The notes under the pieces: generated by a model | What the model saw: the letters and a program-made list of their open reading frames with translations, nothing else | Database searches by the model: none | Told to the model about the DNA's origin: nothing | In this document: positions 1-8,455 of the stretch, in pieces | How the letters are laid out: each line of letters begins with the position of its first letter | How positions within the stretch are numbered: the stretch's first letter is position 1 | Made by a program: the position numbers and the translations under genes | NCBI GenBank assembly: GCA_945918815.1 | Contig: CAMEIU010000027.1 | Coordinates: 1 to 16,132, forward strand | Length of the DNA stretch: 16,132 nucleotides | DNA from: an uncultured Clostridia bacterium | GTDB lineage: Bacteria; Bacillota; Clostridia; Oscillospirales; Oscillospiraceae | Direction: 5' to 3'

Positions 1-1231
1 GGCCGCTGCCGATGGGGAAGGTGAAGGCATAGAGCATGGAAACCAGCAGCGTGGCCGCCGCAAAAAGCATATAGGCCGGCCGTGTGCGGATGGACTCAAT
101 CAGGACGCCCGCAAACAGGTTGCCGGCAATGATGCCCAAGGCGCCTGCAATGGTATACATGGTGTGGGCCGTGGCCCGCAGCTCCACCGGCGCAATGGAA
201 TAGATGTAATTGAATCCGCAGGAGAAGTTCAGGCTGTTGGCAAAGCCGAAGAACACGCCGAACACCAGCAGTGCGGCCAGAGAATGGGAGATGCCCTGTC
301 CAAAGGCCGTGACCGCAAACAGCACGCCGCTGGCAATGAGAAGCGTATAGAGCGGGTACTTGCGGCGCAGGGAATTCAGCAGGAACAGCAGCGGCAGCTC
401 CAGCAGCGCCTCCCAGCCGATGATCAGGCCCAGCTTTGCCGTATCGATGCCCGATTCCGAAAGAATGTAGGTCAGGAACACAAAGGGTGGATTGATGCAG
501 ATATTCAGCAGGAAGTTGAACGCCAGCAGCACCACAAAATAGTAGTTGGAGAACAGCTTCCGCAGCTTAAGCTGCTCCGGCCGGACCTGTTTTTCCTCCG
601 CCTGCACGTCATGGACCGTCAGGGCATAGAACGCGCACAGGAGCATTAGGCCGCCGCTCACATAATAGGTGACCGCGATGGCATCCACCCGGGTCATCAC
701 CGCGTACAGGGCCGTCACCAGTACACTGGCAAGGATGCTGCTGACGCAGGAGCCGATGGAGCCGCCGGCCCGGGCGATGCCGTAGTTGAACCGCTCGCTG
801 TAGGAGCCGCGGACGATCCAGTTCTCCACCAGGGAGCTGACCGGGCTGCGGAACAGACAGGCAAGGGGCCACCAGAGCAGGGCCAGGGACACGCCGCGAA
901 CCACGACCTTGGCGGAAAGCGGGAACAGCAGGAAGGAGACGCCCGTCAGCGCCAGGACCGCGATGCAGACCCATTTCACCGTCTTCAGCCGGTCGCTGAT
1001 ACGGCCCACGGCAAAGCTGCCCAGCATGCCGGTGGCCGCAGCCGCACTGCTGACATAGCCGATGACGGAGCTGGAAAAGCCCAGGGCCTGGAGATAGACC
1101 GTCAGATAGTTGCCAAGATAGAGGGCCAGCCAGAACAGGATCGCCAGGACCGTGTAGCGCACCAGGCCGGGGGACGGGAGACGCCGTTTTTTCCGCCCGG
1201 CGTCCGTTTCAAAGGCCGGGGTCCCGCTCAT
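1..1231 (-). CDS. MFS transporter, MFS_1-like/LacY-like type (3' end cut by window edge)
   Basis: The frame is open from an ATG at 1231 to the left edge (410 residues seen), so the C-terminus lies outside the window. The start overlaps the aldolase stop as ATGA (1228-1231), and no good Shine-Dalgarno precedes it, so translation is probably coupled. The N-terminus is short and basic (GRKKRR near residues 12-17). About ten or more hydrophobic helices follow. A motif-A-like loop GRISDRLK lies at about residues 77-84 between helices 2 and 3, and YGIARAGGSIGS at about 151-162 resembles the helix-5 region of the MFS_1-like group. A charged loop at about 218-232 (VQAEEKQVRPEQ) fits the central cytoplasmic linker. 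It is the last visible gene of the operon. Because an ABC importer is already present, it may bring in a second substrate or export an end product. The family call is firm; substrate and direction are unknown. Confidence 0.88.
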   Translation of the reverse strand, partial: MSGTPAFETDAGRKKRRLPSPGLVRYTVLAILFWLALYLGNYLTVYLQALGFSSSVIGYVSSAAAATGMLGSFAVGRISDRLKTVKWVCIAVLALTGVSFLLFPLSAKVVVRGVSLALLWWPLACLFRSPVSSLVENWIVRGSYSERFNYGIARAGGSIGSCVSSILASVLVTALYAVMTRVDAIAVTYYVSGGLMLLCAFYALTVHDVQAEEKQVRPEQLKLRKLFSNYYFVVLLAFNFLLNICINPPFVFLTYILSESGIDTAKLGLIIGWEALLELPLLFLLNSLRRKYPLYTLLIASGVLFAVTAFGQGISHSLAALLVFGVFFGFANSLNFSCGFNYIYSIAPVELRATAHTMYTIAGALGIIAGNLFAGVLIESIRTRPAYMLFAAATLLVSMLYAFTFPIGSG

Positions 1232-2070
1232 TCGGGCCATGCCAGACGCATAATGCCGCGGAGGAACTCATGCATAGGCTGCTCCATGGCCATCACCAGA
1301 TCGCTCATTCTGGGCCGGATCTCGCCCCGCTCCATGATCTCCTTGGCAACCGCATAGAGCTTCAGCTTATAGCCTGTGGCATAGTTGAGCTTGTTGATGC
1401 CGCGGGCGAAGGCCGCCTTCAGCTGGTCCTCCGGCACGCCGGTGCCGCCGTGGAGCACCAGGGGAATGTCCGTGGCCGCGTTGATCTGCTCCAGCCGCTC
1501 CAAATCCAGCTTCGGCGCGGACACATAGCTGCCGTGGGCCGTGCCGATGGAGATGGCCAGGATATCCACGCCGGTCCGCTCAATGAATTCCACCGCCTTA
1601 TCCACCCGGGTGAAATTGTCCGCGTTCTTGTAGTCCGCTTCGTTGGAAGCCACGCCCACATGGCCCAGCTCGCCTTCCACATCGATGCCCAGGGCGTGGC
1701 AGGTCTTGACCACCTCCGCCGTCTGGCGCACGTTTTCCTCGAAATCCAGGTGGGACGTGTCGATCATCATGCTGCTGAAGCCGCCGCGGACCGCCTCCAT
1801 GGTGGTGGCAAAATCGGGGCCGTGATCCAGCATCAGGCCCACCGGTGTCTTCACCTTGGCGGCCAGATCCCGGGTGACCGCCGCAAAGGTGCTCAGCGGC
1901 ATGATCTTCTTATCGCCGGGGTAGATCATCAGGATGACCGGGATCTGCTCTTCCTCGGCCGTGTCAATGATCCACTTGATGGTTTCCATATTGAACGCGT
2001 CAAATCCGACGACGCACTTTTTCTGCCGGTCCGCATAGCGCAGAATGTCGACCGCTTTTTCCAGGGACAT
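1228..2070 (-). CDS. Class II ketose-bisphosphate aldolase (FbaA/GatY/KbaY/IolJ family)
   Basis: This 280-residue protein has the normal length for class II, zinc-dependent aldolases of the fructose/tagatose-bisphosphate group. These enzymes split a ketose phosphate into dihydroxyacetone phosphate and an aldehyde in the cytoplasm. Visible signature residues are Asp82-His83 in MLDHG (catalytic acid and zinc ligand), MIDTSHLDFEEN at about 102-113, VEGELGHVG at about 131-139, His179 in IGTAHGSY and His207 in VLHGGTG. The numbering nearly matches tagatose-bisphosphate aldolases (Asp82, His83, His180, His208 in that subgroup). The usual HGGSG phosphate loop reads HGGTG here. The start at 2070 is supported by AAGGAG about 9 bases upstream. 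It lies 25 bases after the isomerase gene and overlaps the MFS gene by 4 bases. Being next to an isomerase and in an operon with a PfkB kinase, it is probably the cleavage step. The exact ketose phosphate (tagatose, fructose or a modified sugar) cannot be read from sequence. Confidence 0.93.
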   Translation of the reverse strand: MSLEKAVDILRYADRQKKCVVGFDAFNMETIKWIIDTAEEEQIPVILMIYPGDKKIMPLSTFAAVTRDLAAKVKTPVGLMLDHGPDFATTMEAVRGGFSSMMIDTSHLDFEENVRQTAEVVKTCHALGIDVEGELGHVGVASNEADYKNADNFTRVDKAVEFIERTGVDILAISIGTAHGSYVSAPKLDLERLEQINAATDIPLVLHGGTGVPEDQLKAAFARGINKLNYATGYKLKLYAVAKEIMERGEIRPRMSDLVMAMEQPMHEFLRGIMRLAWPE

Positions 2071-2095
2071 ATGTTTCGCTCCTTTTCAATACTGC

Positions 2096-3472
2096 TTATT
2101 CCGCACGCTCCGCCGTGACGCCCAGGTATTCGCAGGCGTCCTCCAGCACCGACGCGTAGGTCCCATGGAGGGCGGAGATATGATGAATGTAGGGGCCCTT
2201 GACGAGGCGGCGCTCCCACTTGGGCCAGTCGTTGGTCTCCAGCCACACATAGTTGCCGCCGGTGGGGGGACCATCCACGGCGCGGCCCTCGCCGATAAAC
2301 AGGCGGTACTGGCCGTGGCTCTCGCCGAAGCGGCAGACGGTGATGTCGCCGCCGGCCAGCTCGAACTGGCCCAAGCAGTTCTGCATGGTGGGCCGGACGC
2401 CGGGCTTTGCCAGGGACGAGGGGCAGGGGCCGCAGTGCCACAGCAGCTCCGCGTTGTCATTGGTGGGATGCCGGATGGTCAGGTCCGCCAGAAAGGTGGG
2501 CTTCTGCCAGAGTCCGGCCGCCGCCAGGAGGGTGGAGGAAATGGCGCCGTGGATGTCACACTCGCAGGCCACGGGCAGGCCCCGCTGAATCAGCTCGGCA
2601 AAGCCGGCGCAGGGCATGATGCCGTAGGGCACGCTGAAGGTCCGCCAGCACTCGCTGGCAAAGCAGGTGCAGCCGTACTTGTCCGCCAGGTTCAGAATGG
2701 CGCATTCCATGGCGGCGATGCGCTCCAACGCCTCCGGCTGCATGGAGGACACGTCGTAGTCCTTCCGCAGGTCTTCCAGCAGCTCCCCAAGCCGCGGCGG
2801 CTTTTTCTCCAGAATCTGCCCGATCTCCAGATTGATCTCCGTGTAGTCAATGGTGACGATGTCCACGCCGAACCGCTCCAGAAGGTCGTTCTCGTTGACC
2901 TTCACCGTCAGGAAGGTTCTGGGCCGGACGCTGATCTGGCCGATGCGCAGGCCCCGGAAGGCCTTGACCACGCTGACCACCCGCAGGAAGTGCTCTACGC
3001 CCCGGTCCAGGGTCTCCGAATCGATCCAGCAGTTTTCCAGATAGGTATAGGGCACATTGTAGCGGTCCAAAATCATGCCCGTGGCGAACAGGCCGCACTG
3101 CGTATCGGTCTGCCGGGGACCGCAGGCGGGCGGGGTATCGTCCCGGGGGCCCCAGAGCAGCAGCGGCTTACCCAGCAGCTTGCCCAGCAAGGCCACGGCT
3201 TCCTCCGCGCCGAAGTTCACATGGGGCGCAATGACGCAGTCCACCTGCTTCTGCCGGAAGACCTCCGCCGCCCGCTCCGCCTCCGACGGGAAGATCAGGA
3301 GCCCTTCTTCATTGAGGAAGTCCACATTGACGACCTCCGCGCCCAACCGTGCCGCGATCTGCCGGATGCGCGCCTCCACAGCCGCCTTTCTCTCGTGGGC
3401 GAAGCGCAGTTCAAAATCCCGCGTGTCACGGCGGGTCGGCGCAAGGCCAATCACCAGTTTGTTTTTTCCCAT
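2096..3472 (-). CDS. L-fucose/L-arabinose isomerase-like protein (aldose-ketose isomerase)
   Basis: The product has 458 residues from the start chosen here. The frame can be extended to an ATG at 3487, but GGAGGAG sits inside those first codons, 6-7 bases before the ATG at 3472, and nothing like it precedes 3487; 3472 is therefore the better start. The protein resembles the FucI/AraA superfamily, manganese enzymes that interconvert aldoses and ketoses. Visible family-like segments are VACECDIHGA (Glu304, Asp306), FLADL (Asp330), LLWHCGPCPSSLA (His346) and a C-terminal HHISALHG (His430, His431, His436); these are candidates for metal and substrate binding. It is shorter than classic FucI (about 590) and AraA (about 500), as are many uncharacterised members. 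It lies 21 bases after the GH2 gene and 25 before the aldolase. Family is likely; substrate is unknown, with galactose, a 6-deoxy sugar or a derivatised hexose all possible. Confidence 0.82.
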   Translation of the reverse strand: MGKNKLVIGLAPTRRDTRDFELRFAHERKAAVEARIRQIAARLGAEVVNVDFLNEEGLLIFPSEAERAAEVFRQKQVDCVIAPHVNFGAEEAVALLGKLLGKPLLLWGPRDDTPPACGPRQTDTQCGLFATGMILDRYNVPYTYLENCWIDSETLDRGVEHFLRVVSVVKAFRGLRIGQISVRPRTFLTVKVNENDLLERFGVDIVTIDYTEINLEIGQILEKKPPRLGELLEDLRKDYDVSSMQPEALERIAAMECAILNLADKYGCTCFASECWRTFSVPYGIMPCAGFAELIQRGLPVACECDIHGAISSTLLAAAGLWQKPTFLADLTIRHPTNDNAELLWHCGPCPSSLAKPGVRPTMQNCLGQFELAGGDITVCRFGESHGQYRLFIGEGRAVDGPPTGGNYVWLETNDWPKWERRLVKGPYIHHISALHGTYASVLEDACEYLGVTAERAE

Positions 3473-3493
3473 TTTATTCTCCTCCATGGACGC

Positions 3494-5818
3494 TCAGTGG
3501 GGACCGTCCATTTTCGCAAAGTAATACATGGCGTCCGTGTCCGTCTCCTGGGCCACATGGGGCGGACGCCGGCAGGGCGTACTGCGCAGGCGCAGAACCA
3601 CCGGTTCCAGGCCGGGGGCCTCTGCGATCACCCGCACCTCGCCCGGCTCCGTGGTGGCGCGGAGAATCAGCTGGCAGGCTCCATGATAGAGCTTCCGCTT
3701 CGGCTCCACGGCGCCCAGGGTGTCATAGGGGTCGTCATTGGACACGGCCAGCAGCACGGCCGGCCCCTCCACCCGGAAGGACGCCTCCGGCCCGTCCCAC
3801 AGGACCGGACGGCCCTGTGAATCCGTCATCCCGGCGGTCACAATCCAGACGTCGGTCCGGTTGGCCTGCACGGTCTCCCGTTCGGCCCGCAGGGTCATGG
3901 CAGCCGGATGGCCGGTGGTGCAGATCCGGTCCCGGGCCACCTCTACGCCGCCGCGGTAGGCCACCGCCTCCAGAACACCCGGCTGATAGATCACAGACCA
4001 GGCCGTTCTCTCATAGGGATCCACGTCCTTGCGGCCCAGGCTTCTACCGTCCTGCAGCAGCTCCACGGCGTCGGCGTTGGCATAGGCTTTGACCTCCACG
4101 GGTTCCCCTTCTTTTCCGGTCCAGTTCCAGTGGACCGGCCAGAGCTTCACAAACCGGTCCTGTTCGTCCCACATCTGCTTATAGAACCAGGTGTTCTCCT
4201 TGGGCGCACCGGTGGGCTCAATGATGCCGCTGCGGGAATAGATCCGGGGCCAGCCGCGGGATTCGCCCCGGTAGCCGAAGGCCACCCACTTGAACATACC
4301 CATAAAATAGGGCCGGGTGTCCACCGCCTTCCAGTCCTCGCCGCTGCCGTCGCCCATGATGCCGTATTTCAGCATCTTGCCGCCGATCTCCGAGGCAACC
4401 AGGGGCGTATGGGGGAACTTGGCGTGGATCTCGTCATACATATCCGTCTGATAGTTGATTCCGATGACGTCGGACGCGCCTGCCGCGCCGCCGTCGTCCA
4501 TGCAGCCGCCGTCCATGGCCATCATCACAGGCCGGGTCTCGTCCAGCTGCTTTGCCGTAAAGCGCATGGCGCGCATGATCCGCTTGCCCCGCTCCGTGCC
4601 CTGAATCCGCTCCTCGTTGGCCATGGACCACATGACGATGCAGGGATGGTTGCGGTCGCGCCGGAGCATCTGGGTCAGCTGCTTCAGATCCTCCTCCGCG
4701 CAGCCGAACCAGCGGTTCTCATCCATGACCAGGATACCCAGCCGGTCGCACAGGTCCAGGACCTCCGGTGTGGGCGGATTGTGGGAGCAGCGGTAGGCGT
4801 TGCAGCCCATGAATTTCAGCTGCCGCATCCGGTATTCCCGGACGTCGTCGGGCACGGCCACGCCCAGGTTGGCGTGGTCCTCATGGGCGCAGACGCCCTT
4901 CAGCTTCACGGGCTTGCCGTTGAGGCGCATGCCGTCCACGGTGAATTCCAGGGTGCGGAAGCCGAAGACCGTGTCATAGGAATCGATCTCCACGCCGTTC
5001 TGCACCAGGGTGGTATGCAGGGTGTACAGGTTGGGCGTCTCGATGGACCAGAGCTGAGGCGCCTCCACCGACAGCGTCAGCTTGCTCAGGGCCACGTCCC
5101 GGGGCTTCGTCTCCAGGGTCTGGCGGCAGCAGGCCACTACCTGGCCGGCGGCGGACCGGATCTCCTGCACCACCTCCACGGGCTGGGCATCATAGAGGAT
5201 GCTGCGGACCTCCGTCTCCGCGTCCACGGTCCAGAGACCGCCGGATTCCGGCCGCGTGCGGACCCAGGTCCCCCAGGTTTCCACACAGACCGGAGCCGTC
5301 TTCAGCAGCCACACATGCCGGTAGATTCCGGCGCCCTCGTACCACCAGCCCTCAAAATCCCGGGTGTCCACATAGACCGTGATCTCGTTGAGCATGTCGC
5401 CATAATCCACGAACTCGGTGATATCAAACTGGAACGAGGTATAGCCGCAGAAATTCCGGTAGAGCAGATGGCCGTTGACCCAGACTGTACTGTGGGTCAC
5501 AACGCCGTCGAACTGCAATACGATTCTCCGGCCCTCGTCCTCGGGCTCCAGACGGAACAGACGGCGGTACCAGCCGTTCTGCCGCGGCACGAATCCCTCC
5601 GTATCGCTGGCGGAAAAGTCCACGCCGCCGGCAATGGCGTAATCGTGGGGCAGGTCCACCAGCTGCCAGTCCAAATCGTACCAGCTGGCCGCCGCGGGAC
5701 CGCGGCCCCGCTCCGTCTTGGTGTGGAGGTAGTAGTACATCATATTGTTCGGAACCGGGCGGTCCAGATTATCCAGGTGGAACCGCCAGGCGAAATCCAT
5801 GGCAAGCTTCTCGCGCAT
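3494..5818 (-). CDS. Glycoside hydrolase family 2, beta-galactosidase-like with C-terminal DUF4982 domain
   Basis: This 774-residue enzyme shows the full GH2 plan. The N-terminal sugar-binding domain covers about 1-175 (VDLPHDY at 54-60, GWYRRLFRL at 82-90, WVNGHLL at 113-119). A beta-sandwich follows at about 175-290, then a TIM barrel at about 295-550, a DUF4982 domain at about 555-625 (HWNWTGKEGEPV; VELLQDGRSLGRK) and a final sandwich at about 640-745. The acid/base is Glu402 in WSMANEE and the nucleophile is Glu477 in LVASEIGG. The Asn-x-Lys motif of beta-glucuronidases is not seen. The barrel end reads AFGYRGE where many relatives have GFDYLGE, so a conserved Asp is Gly here. There is no signal peptide, so it should act in the cytoplasm on imported glycosides. 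AAGGA about 10 bases upstream supports the start at 5818; the next Met (residue 7) has no ribosome site. The GH2 call is firm; galactose specificity is a guess. Confidence 0.93.
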   Translation of the reverse strand: MREKLAMDFAWRFHLDNLDRPVPNNMMYYYLHTKTERGRGPAAASWYDLDWQLVDLPHDYAIAGGVDFSASDTEGFVPRQNGWYRRLFRLEPEDEGRRIVLQFDGVVTHSTVWVNGHLLYRNFCGYTSFQFDITEFVDYGDMLNEITVYVDTRDFEGWWYEGAGIYRHVWLLKTAPVCVETWGTWVRTRPESGGLWTVDAETEVRSILYDAQPVEVVQEIRSAAGQVVACCRQTLETKPRDVALSKLTLSVEAPQLWSIETPNLYTLHTTLVQNGVEIDSYDTVFGFRTLEFTVDGMRLNGKPVKLKGVCAHEDHANLGVAVPDDVREYRMRQLKFMGCNAYRCSHNPPTPEVLDLCDRLGILVMDENRWFGCAEEDLKQLTQMLRRDRNHPCIVMWSMANEERIQGTERGKRIMRAMRFTAKQLDETRPVMMAMDGGCMDDGGAAGASDVIGINYQTDMYDEIHAKFPHTPLVASEIGGKMLKYGIMGDGSGEDWKAVDTRPYFMGMFKWVAFGYRGESRGWPRIYSRSGIIEPTGAPKENTWFYKQMWDEQDRFVKLWPVHWNWTGKEGEPVEVKAYANADAVELLQDGRSLGRKDVDPYERTAWSVIYQPGVLEAVAYRGGVEVARDRICTTGHPAAMTLRAERETVQANRTDVWIVTAGMTDSQGRPVLWDGPEASFRVEGPAVLLAVSNDDPYDTLGAVEPKRKLYHGACQLILRATTEPGEVRVIAEAPGLEPVVLRLRSTPCRRPPHVAQETDTDAMYYFAKMDGPH

Positions 5819-5841
5819 CGTATTATTCCTTTCTTTCTGCT

Positions 5842-5872
5842 GGCGCCCGTGAACAGGCCGTTCACGGGCGCC
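5842..5872 (-). repeat. Intercistronic 13-bp perfect hairpin between the binding-protein and GH2 genes
   Basis: GGCGCCCGTGAAC (5842-5854) and GTTCACGGGCGCC (5860-5872) are perfect inverted copies with a 5-base loop, placed 27 bases past the lipoprotein stop. On the operon strand the hairpin is followed by a purine-rich stretch and then the GH2 ribosome site, not by a run of T. It therefore does not look like an intrinsic terminator. A stem like this after a binding-protein gene is known in other transport operons to protect the upstream message from 3' decay and raise its level over downstream genes. That role is inferred here. Confidence 0.8.
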
Positions 5873-5899
5873 GTGGGAAACGCCTGGGACGCCGCGGGA

Positions 5900-7516
5900 T
5901 CAGCCTACGAAGGCGTGATACTGCTCGGTCCAGACGCGGCTGTAGATCTCGCCTTCGGAGGTCCACGCCGTGTTGACCGCCTGGTTCCACTCTTCCTCGC
6001 CCCATTCGCCGGTGACGACCTTGGCGCAGGCTTCGTTGATGATGGTGTTGGAATCGCCGGTCAGGAATTCGGCCTCGGTGCCGGACAGATCATAGGGCAC
6101 GAACCAGTCGCAGGATTCGAGAATATCCAGGGTGTTGATCTTGTCCTGCAGCGCCTTGACCTGGGTGCTCTTCCAGTTGTTGGGGTCGATGTACTGGTCG
6201 GCGTAGACGTCGTCGTCATACCACTCGTTGAACAGGTAGAAGCCGAGATAATTGTTGGCATAGTCATCGGCCAGCTTGAACTGCTCCTTGGTGTCGTCCA
6301 CATACTCCCAGGTGGAGCCTTCCAGGCCGCGGGCGCAGAGCATATAGTTCTCTTCGCTCTCAAACATCCAGTTCAGCAGCTTGGCCGCCCACTTGGCGTT
6401 CTTGCTGTTGGCGTTGAGGACCAGCTCCGGCTGATAGACCGGGTTGGTGCCCCAGGCGCCGGAGCCGCCTTCGGGATAGTCGGTGAAGTTGTCCAGGGAG
6501 ACGTACTGCACCTTGGAATCGGGATCATTTTCAAAGATGGTAACGGAGGGAGAAACGCCTGCGTTATAGGGGCCGGTCCAGCCGCCGGCACGGTTGGCGG
6601 AGATCAGGTCGAAGCCGTCCTGGATGCTCATGGTCTGATACTCGGAATGGAGCCAGCCGTTGGCATACCACTTTTGCAGCTCGCTCAGAAGCAGGTAGCA
6701 GTTTTCATGCATATACCAGGGCAGGATGGTGCCGTCGTCCGTCAGATAGCGGTCGCCGAAGAAGCCCAGATAGAAGGGGCGGAAGTCGCTGTTCTCCATA
6801 CCCATAAAGGTCATCATGGGGATTTCGTTGTCGTTGCCGTTGAGGTTCTCATCGATGACGCCCTGGAAGTAGGCTTCCAGCTCAGCCATGGTGGTGGGGC
6901 ACTCCATATTCAGTGCGTCCAGCCAGTCCTGCCGGATGGCGGGAATAAACTGCTTGGAGAAGTATTCTTTTCTGGGCAGGGCATAGACGGAGCCGTCCGC
7001 CAAGGTGCAGCCGCGCAGGGAAGCCTCATTGAGCCGCGCCGCCACGTTGGGCATATACTGCAGGTACTCATCCCAGGACTGCAGGGCGTTCTTCTGATAA
7101 TACTGGTTCCAGTTGCCGGCATCCTCGGTCACGTTGAGGACGTCCCAGTTGTCTCCGGCCACCAGCATCAGGTTGATCTTTTCGGACCAGGAGTCGGTGG
7201 GGATCACGACGACCTCAAAATCCACGCCGGAAAGCTCGCGGATCTTCTCATAGACCGCCTCGTTGTCGGCCTTGTTCTCAATGTCGTTGATGCCGCGAAC
7301 CACAAAGACCACGGGCTCCGTCTGGACGTCTTCTTCCTCCGCCGGCGCTTCCGAGCCGGAGGGCTGGGTGTCGGAATTCTGAACTGCGGGGGTGCTGGGC
7401 GTCTCCTGGGTCTCCGTCTTCTTGGCGCAGCCGGTCAGCATGGTGCCGGTCAGCAAAAGCGTCAGACAGAGCAGAAGCGCGATCAGGGAGCGGTGAGTTT
7501 TCTTCATGATTTTCAT
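5900..7516 (-). CDS. Extracellular sugar-binding lipoprotein of an ABC importer (LplA/LipO-like)
   Basis: The 538-residue protein begins with a basic n-region (MKIMKKTHR), a hydrophobic stretch at about 11-24 and a lipobox LTGC ending at Cys30, so it should be exported and lipid-anchored on the outer face of the membrane. An acidic, Ser/Thr/Pro-rich linker (about 31-62) precedes the folded part, which starts near VVFVVRGIND. Aromatic-rich segments such as GGWTGPYNAG and WAAKLLNWMF fit large solute-binding proteins that capture oligosaccharides. Length and context match the type paired with LplB and YtcP permeases. An AAGGAAGG site 4-7 bases upstream supports the ATG at 7516; an ATG at 7507 is also possible. 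It follows the two permease genes by 56 bases and is trailed by a stable hairpin, which would allow it to be made in excess of the permeases. The ligand is unknown. Confidence 0.92.
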   Translation of the reverse strand: MKIMKKTHRSLIALLLCLTLLLTGTMLTGCAKKTETQETPSTPAVQNSDTQPSGSEAPAEEEDVQTEPVVFVVRGINDIENKADNEAVYEKIRELSGVDFEVVVIPTDSWSEKINLMLVAGDNWDVLNVTEDAGNWNQYYQKNALQSWDEYLQYMPNVAARLNEASLRGCTLADGSVYALPRKEYFSKQFIPAIRQDWLDALNMECPTTMAELEAYFQGVIDENLNGNDNEIPMMTFMGMENSDFRPFYLGFFGDRYLTDDGTILPWYMHENCYLLLSELQKWYANGWLHSEYQTMSIQDGFDLISANRAGGWTGPYNAGVSPSVTIFENDPDSKVQYVSLDNFTDYPEGGSGAWGTNPVYQPELVLNANSKNAKWAAKLLNWMFESEENYMLCARGLEGSTWEYVDDTKEQFKLADDYANNYLGFYLFNEWYDDDVYADQYIDPNNWKSTQVKALQDKINTLDILESCDWFVPYDLSGTEAEFLTGDSNTIINEACAKVVTGEWGEEEWNQAVNTAWTSEGEIYSRVWTEQYHAFVG

Positions 7517-7535
7517 TTCCTTCCTTTTTTATTTT

Positions 7536-7554
7536 TGTTACACACTCTGTAACA
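7536..7554 (-). repeat. Small inverted repeat between YtcP-type permease and binding-protein genes
   Basis: TGTTAC (7536-7541) and GTAACA (7549-7554) form a 6-bp stem with a 7-base loop in the 56-base gap ahead of the binding-protein gene. On the operon strand it is followed by an A-rich run and the ribosome site, so it is not a terminator for the operon. It may affect message stability or processing, or be chance. Confidence 0.4.
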
Positions 7555-7572
7555 GGAGGACAGGTTGAGGAT

Positions 7573-8439
7573 CTATCCCTTGATGGAGCCGACCAGAACG
7601 CCTTTGACAAAGTATTTCTGGACGAAAGGATAGACGCAGAGGATGGGCACCGTGGACACCACGATACACGCCATACGGATGGCCTCCGCCGGGGGCTTCT
7701 CCACGGAGCTGGCAGCCGCGAAATCATAGACGTTGGAGTTGGCGATCAGCTGCTGTAGCAGGTACTGAATGGTCCACATATTCTTGTCGGAGACATACAG
7801 CATGGAGTCCCACCAGGTGTTCCAGTGGAACACGGCGTAGAACAGGGCGATGGTGGCGATGGACGCCATGGACAGAGGCAGGACGATCCGGGTGAAGATC
7901 ACAAAATCGTTGGCGCCGTCCAGCCGGGCCGACTCTTCCAGAGAATCGGGAATCTGCATGAAGAAATTACGAAGAATGATCAGGTTGAACGGGTCGATCA
8001 GATGGGGCAGGATATAGACCCAGAAGGTGTTGTTGAGGCCCAGGGTGCGGATGAGCAGGAAGTTGGCCACCATGCCGCCGGAGAACCACATGGTAAAGGT
8101 CACCAGCACCGTCAGGACCTTGCGGGCGGGATAGTCTTTCTTGGACAGCGGATAGGCCAGCAGCGCCGTAAAGAGCACGTTGCACAGGGTGCCGATCACG
8201 GTCCGCAGAATGGTCACCAGGTAGGAGTTCCAGATGCTGGAGGAGGACAGGACGTATTTGTAGCCGGACCAGTCCAGCTCCTTGGGAAACAGGCGCAGCG
8301 GATGCAGCGCCCGCTCCGCGTCGCCCATCATGGAGTGGCCGATGACATAGACCACCGGGTAGAGCATGACAAAGCATACCAGGAGCATAAAGATGTGGTT
8401 CAGAAAGTAGAACACGCGCTCCCCTTTGGTAATTCTCAT
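7573..8439 (-). CDS. ABC sugar transporter permease, YtcP/LplC type (MalG-like)
   Basis: A 288-residue membrane protein with about six helices (near 12-33, 74-97, 108-130, 140-157, 185-205 and 255-272). The cytoplasmic EAA loop, which docks on the ATPase, reads EESARLDGANDF (168-179) followed by IVLPLS. The C-terminus VKGVLVGSIKG is characteristic of the YtcP/LplC permease group that works with LplB-type partners. The start at 8439 is preceded by GGGGGAGG in the 16-base gap after the first permease gene. With that permease and the lipoprotein it would form an oligosaccharide importer. No ATP-binding subunit is encoded in the window; such systems commonly share a general ATPase (MsmX/MsmK) made elsewhere. 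Confidence 0.94.
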   Translation of the reverse strand: MRITKGERVFYFLNHIFMLLVCFVMLYPVVYVIGHSMMGDAERALHPLRLFPKELDWSGYKYVLSSSSIWNSYLVTILRTVIGTLCNVLFTALLAYPLSKKDYPARKVLTVLVTFTMWFSGGMVANFLLIRTLGLNNTFWVYILPHLIDPFNLIILRNFFMQIPDSLEESARLDGANDFVIFTRIVLPLSMASIATIALFYAVFHWNTWWDSMLYVSDKNMWTIQYLLQQLIANSNVYDFAAASSVEKPPAEAIRMACIVVSTVPILCVYPFVQKYFVKGVLVGSIKG

Positions 8440-8455
8440 TTCACGCCTCCCCCTT

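Noticed and set aside
2045..3820. A 591-codon open frame on the plus strand
   Set aside because: Antisense shadow of the isomerase and the end of the GH2 gene; it has no ribosome site and no family motif.
3908..7552. A 1,214-codon open frame on the plus strand
   Set aside because: It lies antisense to the well-supported GH2 and lipoprotein genes, has no recognisable domain, and is the expected by-product of GC-rich codon use opposite real genes.
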